Source: Aldrovandia affinis
Taxonomy: Eukaryota > Chordata > Actinopteri > Notacanthiformes > Halosauridae
Reading direction: 5' to 3'
NCBI GenBank assembly: GCA_029706075.1
Contig: JAINUG010000052.1
Coordinates: 3,995,498 to 4,059,497, forward strand
Length of the DNA: 64,000 nt
Below the pieces are notes generated by a model. It worked only from the letters and a program-made list of their open reading frames with translations. It did no database searches and was not told where the DNA came from. Within the stretch, counting starts at the first letter, position 1; each line of letters begins with the position of its first letter. A program made the position numbers and the translations under genes. Positions 59,253 to 64,000 of the stretch are shown piece after piece.

Positions 59253-59576
59253 CATTACAGGCATTTAGCAGTATCTTATCCAGAGCAACTTACACGGTTT
59301 ACATTTCTTTACATACAGTGCTAAACAGGATTTTTATACGCAATGTGGATTCCCTCTGCGCACACCATCTGATCACGGTATAATTTATGTGAATCGGAAG
59401 GGGGTCCACTCTATTAATTAAAATCACATAATTTATACATCTGGATATTTACTGGAGCAAGTCAGGTTAAGTGCCTTTAGCTCAAGGGTGCAATGGCAGT
59501 GCCCCACCTGGGAATCGAACCTGCAACATTTGCGTTACAAGTCCAGTTCCCTAACCGTTGTGCTATATTGCTGCAT
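59253..59576 (-). repeat. V-SINE-like SINE, reverse, with internal insertion
   Basis: On the minus strand the B-box region GCAGGTTCGATTCCCAGG is followed by GGGGCACTGCCATTG, a TTGAGC-type central block and an L2-type tail (GTTGCTCTGGATAAGATAC). Compared with the copy at 7473-7661, about 110 extra bases lie at roughly 59319-59430 between TACATACA and TTATACATCTGG. Confidence 0.75.
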
Positions 59577-62500
59577 ATACCAAACTCTGTGAGCCATTGA
59601 CATGTTAAGCATGCCTGCCTTTAGTCAAAATCTATATCACATATTCAACTACAAGAAAATATCAGATGGCTTTTTTTTCTACATGTAGCCTGCATTCGAT
59701 TTTGGTCACTATTGCTTAGCAATGTCTAAAATAGCTTTACATATCGATAAAAAAACAACAACAACTACCACAACAGCGAAACAAACAAAAAAAGAAAATA
59801 GCTCTCAGAAATGAAATCCTTCTATTGTGGTCAGTATGATGCAGAGGTATAAAAACGTTTTTTTTTAAGTAAAAAAAAAAATCAAAATAAAACAAAGTGC
59901 AGACGCCTGAAACACAAGCAGCTGTCCTGCTAATGGGAAGCAGGTCGGGGAGGTTGCTAAGTGACAGGAGCCGAGATGCGGGCCCAGAATTTGGGCTAGG
60001 CTGTGCGGTGAGAACACACCTCCCCCCACCCACCCACCGCTGAGGCTCTGACGTTGGCAGGCCCGGGCCAAATGAGAACCAGACCCCGTTTACCCCTGCT
60101 GCCTTTTTTCTCCCATATCTTTTTTTTGTGTTGTTTTTGAAGAAGAAAAAAAAAAGAACAAGCTCCAAAAATAGTTTTAGGGAATCGCGTGCCAGTAGTT
60201 TTTGTAGACTTTTTTTCACTCTTTCTAGTCACGCAAGTAGCCTGGCAAGACCTTGAAGAGAAATGAGAAAGAAAAAAAACAGAACGCAAAGAGTGAGAAG
60301 AAAGAGAGAGAGGAAGGGAAAGAGAGAAAGAAAAAGAGAATTTCCAGAATCTCAGTCGAGAATTGGTTCGGGATTCAGGAGTTGTGGAAAGGATATCCCT
60401 GTCTCAAAGTGTGGGACAGAGAAGCAGCTGCCGTGCAAGCTTCAGGTACTGGGGGCTTATGGGTAATTCTCGCTGCGCAGGAGGGTGCTTGCTTGGGCTC
60501 GGGCCTCATTTGAAATGGATAGTCACTTCTCCTTAGCCAGCAACGGACTGATCCCCACCAAAACACCTGCAGACAGTTCAACTATCCTGGTTCAACGTAC
60601 ATAAACACAGAATACACACAGGTGCCTGTCATCCCGTGTGTTCAAAAAGCAGCCTGATGCGTGTGCTACTGGAGTTGGCTTTTAACGTTACCCGGATTGA
60701 AAGATTGAATTAGCCCACTACCTCCACGCTAACATCCTCTATGGGTCCCGTGCCACTGTGAGGAAAAACAGCTAAATTGGCAAAATGCCCACTCACTGTT
60801 AAATGAGAACGTTTGGCTATTTGCCTCAAAATGTGCCCGTGTCGTAAAAAGAAAAGAAAGGAAAAAAAGGAATCAGACTCTCGATGATTTAGGTTAGTGT
60901 AAAAATTGTAGGCCCACCCACCTTTGAAGACGAACCCCTTTAGGTATTACAAAGGCCACATAGCTATGCCACATCTGTAGAGGCCTTGCAAAAAACATCA
61001 TTTCCCCTATTCTTTAAAGCCATTAAAGTTTCAAGTCTTTACCATCCTATCCCAATTAAAGAGCGTAAAGGCTTTTCAGAGCAACTGTCCAAAAAGCTGG
61101 CTTTTTAAAAATGCATCTATTGTAACGACAGCACGATAGAAGTCGTTAAAGTTTTAAAAAGGGGTAAAGATCAAATAGGGGTAGAGATCAAATAGTTTCG
61201 CTGAAAATGCTGAACTGGAGTGCTTTTCCAGAATGACACCATCAGTGGATTATTAACCATCAGTTATTATCTGTGATTCAATCCTAATACCAGGATATAA
61301 TGTTTTTCCACAATGTGAGCGCTGCTTGGGTTGTAGCCACTGTGCGTCATACCAACCTGTATGAGGGTTTCATTTAACATTTAACAGGTCGCGGAGAATA
61401 CAGGAGGCTCAAAACATATCTTTGTTGTCGAACGTCCTAAATGTTCTGAAATTGCAAACACATTAACATAATACAGACCGATACAGGGTTCTTTTTTTTT
61501 TTTTACAAATATTTCAATGAAGTTTATTAAGGCATCTGTTGTCAAAACAATGGCACCAAAACAGAGACATTGGCACTTCTGTGCTCAAGTATAAAGTCCG
61601 GGGGAGGGGGGCGGAGTCTGTAAAATGCAGTTCCGCCTGGAAATGTACAGCTACATAACAAATCTGCAAGAACACATGCAACTTCAAGAATACAAAGGAA
61701 ATTCTTTTTATAGCACATGAAATATAAATAACAGGTTTCCTTCCCATTTATTAGCAATGTATTCCAAATCACTGAAAACATACTGTTTGAGACTTTGACC
61801 AGGAGAGAGACACTTTGTGGGTTCAGAGCTCTCAACCTAACTGATACCCAGGGATACAACAGAGATGAATATAATACTACATTTTAGAACCAAAAGGCAT
61901 TGTAAAAAAAAAAAAAAGCTATTGTGACTGTACTTCCCATAGACACAGGTGCCTGGACTGTCTTCTCTGCCAGCTCTTCTGTTGAAGTGAAACAATACGA
62001 TTCATTTATTTACTTATCTCCCGCACAACTTCAATTTAAACTCTGCCTCGTATCGCAGCGATATCCACACTGTGTGCACTGACCCCTAACCTCTGGAAAC
62101 GGGTGTATGTTACAGCCACAGGTTCGACCAGTTGTTACCTGTGAGCGTTTTTTTTCTTCGTCAGCCTGCATCCCTCTAGATTGACACTGTCCCGTGATGA
62201 GAGAATGAATGGGTCTGAGGTTCTGCCCACATGGGGTGTGTAATTACTGTGAGCGGAGCAGGTTGGGGTTATTCTGACATGGGAGTTCTGACAGAAACGG
62301 TCGCTGGGCGTCCGAAACGAGGGGGGGGGGGTGGTGGGCGACTGAGCCATGTTCACCTTCCCCATTGCCCTTTCTGTTCATGTTTATAGAATTTAAAAAA
62401 ATCTAATATGAATATTAAAACAGAGAACATGAGCTGATCAAACAGATGATAAATAAATTAATATTGCTAATAATATCTATGCGGGCTCGGAGATAGCATT

Positions 62501-63489
62501 GGAGATAACTCCTGAGGTCTGGCTCCCAAAGTGGTGCTCATTGGATGAGAGCGGACTGTTGTTGTTGGACGGTCTCAAGTGCCTTATAAGGTCATGTTCT
62601 TAAAGGAGCACGCCGTGCCTTTGCAAGTGGACCTCACGGTCACGAGAGCTCATTTTTTTGCTCCTGAATATAAAAGCACCTATCCTCTCCTCTGTACTAC
62701 CATGGTCAGCCCCCGCCCATGCAGCTGAGCCACACACAGACAAACCATCCCAGGCATGGACAGGCTTCTTGCCACCATAGCATATTCTCAACATCTTTAC
62801 AGCAATGCCACTGGTCTGATCTGTCTCGTGCGAGCCAAAAGATGCAGTCCATTGATAAATATGACATAAACACAACATCAGGATCCGGTAACTGATGGAA
62901 ACAGGCAATTAAATGGGCCCTTGATAAAATATTTGGTGCAACAAAACAAAACAAAAAAAGAGAAGCTATTTTCTCTCTTTTTTCCCTGTCTCCAGCATAT
63001 GGCATTCATTTGTACAAATAAAGCTTGTGAGGGTGTTCTGAGGTTTTAATAAGAGGTCGTGTATACAAAGGAGGTTTAAGTTGACTCTAAATCACTTTTT
63101 ATTTGATTTACCTAGGTGTTCATTTACTGTATGTGTAGCCTGGTGTTCTGCATATGTGCTCACTTTAAGAGGTCGGAGCTCGAGCAGAGGCTGAGGCAGC
63201 TAATCCACCAGTGCCCTAAAAATCAGTGGTTGACAGCGTTTAAGACAGTGCGGCAATCTGCACGCAAGACACCGAAAAGTCCCGATGCAAAACTGCAACT
63301 GAACTGTCCAATGGCGCGGCGGACGGAGGCCATAAATGTACACAATGCCCAGCCATACCTGAAGGTGCTAGGTTCTAGTGTCACCTGGACTGTAAAGGGT
63401 TTTGTTTTTTTAAACACATCAGGTATGGCTTGTGGCTTATTACTGCTTGGTTTGGGTAAGAACCAGTTCCTGCTATCCCTTGTGCTGTA
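59577..63489. other. unique non-coding sequence
   Basis: No repeat or gene is recognised in about 3.9 kb. Purine-rich GAAAGAGAGAGAGGAAGG occurs near 60300. Open frames lack domains. Confidence 0.35.
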
Positions 63490-63600
63490 ATCAGGGTTCC
63501 CACACATCATGGAAAAACCTTGAAAATCATTGAAAATTATTCTGATATGGAAAGTCATGGAAATTGATTAAAAAAGCTCTGTCATGGAAATAGTTTATTT
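63490..63600 (+). repeat. interspersed repeat fragment (CAGGGTTCCCACAC end)
   Basis: The sequence starts CAGGGTTCCCACACATCATG and continues with repeated GTCATGGAAA/TTGAAAATCATTG phrases. This resembles a common fish DNA element end, from memory only. No matching right end is seen before the window stops. Confidence 0.35.
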
Positions 63601-63675
63601 CTTTTCCGATAACATTACCGAAAAATGTCTGTTACCCTGCCACCATTGTTGCCACCTGCCACGGCTGTTCTCTCT

Positions 63676-63706
63676 CACACACACACACACGCACACACAC
63701 ACACAA
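63676..63706. repeat. (CA)n microsatellite
   Basis: CA dinucleotide run with one CG interruption. The rest, to 64000, shows no recognised feature. Confidence 0.9.
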
Positions 63707-64000
63707 TGAGATGTGCATTTGCACTGGCAACAAAACGTCAACAAAATCTCTGGCTGGGATTGTGTATCCTACTTGCTGAGATTATATGCCACATATTCAC
63801 CATGAGAGACTGACAAGTCACTTCCTGGAACACTTCCTCCAAGGGTCCTGGAAGGGCAGCGCAGGTAAGGAAGACAGATGATTGATTTCCCAAGGCCGTG
63901 CTCGAGTCGGATTAAAACTACATTTTCCTAAAACAGAATATATTGCTCTTTACATTTAAATTACGTGGCTTTTGCTACTGTGATTTAATATAAAAACTGT

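Noticed and set aside
1-64000. CRISPR arrays, bacterial operons, ribosome binding sites, rRNA genes
   Set aside because: No spaced direct-repeat array or prokaryotic organisation is present; the repeat content is that of a fish genome.

Overview
The window reads as a non-coding, transposon-rich stretch of a teleost fish genome. There is no bacterial-style gene organisation, and I recognise no host protein-coding exon. The repeats point to a ray-finned fish: an L2-clade LINE with a GGATA-loop 3' stem-loop like that described for the eel LINE UnaL2, tRNA-headed SINEs sharing that tail, V-SINE-like SINEs, several Tc1/mariner families and a Tol2-like hAT element. An elopomorph such as an eel is plausible, but L2 tails of this kind occur in other teleosts, so the species assignment is inference.

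Layout. 1-7.7 kb: decayed copies of one Tc1-like family (ends CAGGTAACTGCC...), then a reverse V-SINE-like element beside an L2-type tail. 7.8-9.9 kb: two CpG-rich patches, the best candidates for promoter or first-exon sequence. 11.65-13.09 kb: a Tc1-like element with both termini and TA target sites that has captured an internal piece of an L2 reverse transcriptase. 14.1-15.96 kb: the best L2 copy. 16-25 kb: mostly unique AT-rich DNA with microsatellites. 25-33 kb: SINEs, a copia-like polyprotein tail, small non-autonomous DNA elements and another Tc1 remnant. 33-37.4 kb: unique AT-rich DNA. 37.46-39.38 kb: a Tc1-like element interrupted by a second Tc1-like element. 40.15-40.91 kb: a non-autonomous DNA element interrupted by a SINE. 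41.21-44.70 kb: a 3.5-kb Tol2-like hAT element inserted in a GTGAG-rich minisatellite. 45.8-46.74 kb: an unusual structured tract with three tandem hairpins whose closing stems differ in sequence but remain paired, next to an LTR-like segment with a TATA box. 47-54 kb: SINEs and Tc1-derived MITEs. 54.7-55.7 kb: a scrambled L2 copy, followed by an LTR-like segment. 56-64 kb: mostly unique DNA with one V-SINE-like copy.

How the parts relate. The L2 LINE and the SINEs with L2-type tails form a probable autonomous/non-autonomous pair. The Tc1 copies are complementary deletion derivatives of one family. Every transposase or reverse transcriptase frame seen here is broken. The most interesting observations are the triple covarying hairpin tract at 46.1-46.3 kb, the RT-transposase chimeric frame inside intact Tc1 termini at 11.65-13.09 kb, and the SINE body found with two different tRNA-like heads, one carrying an extended covarying stem.
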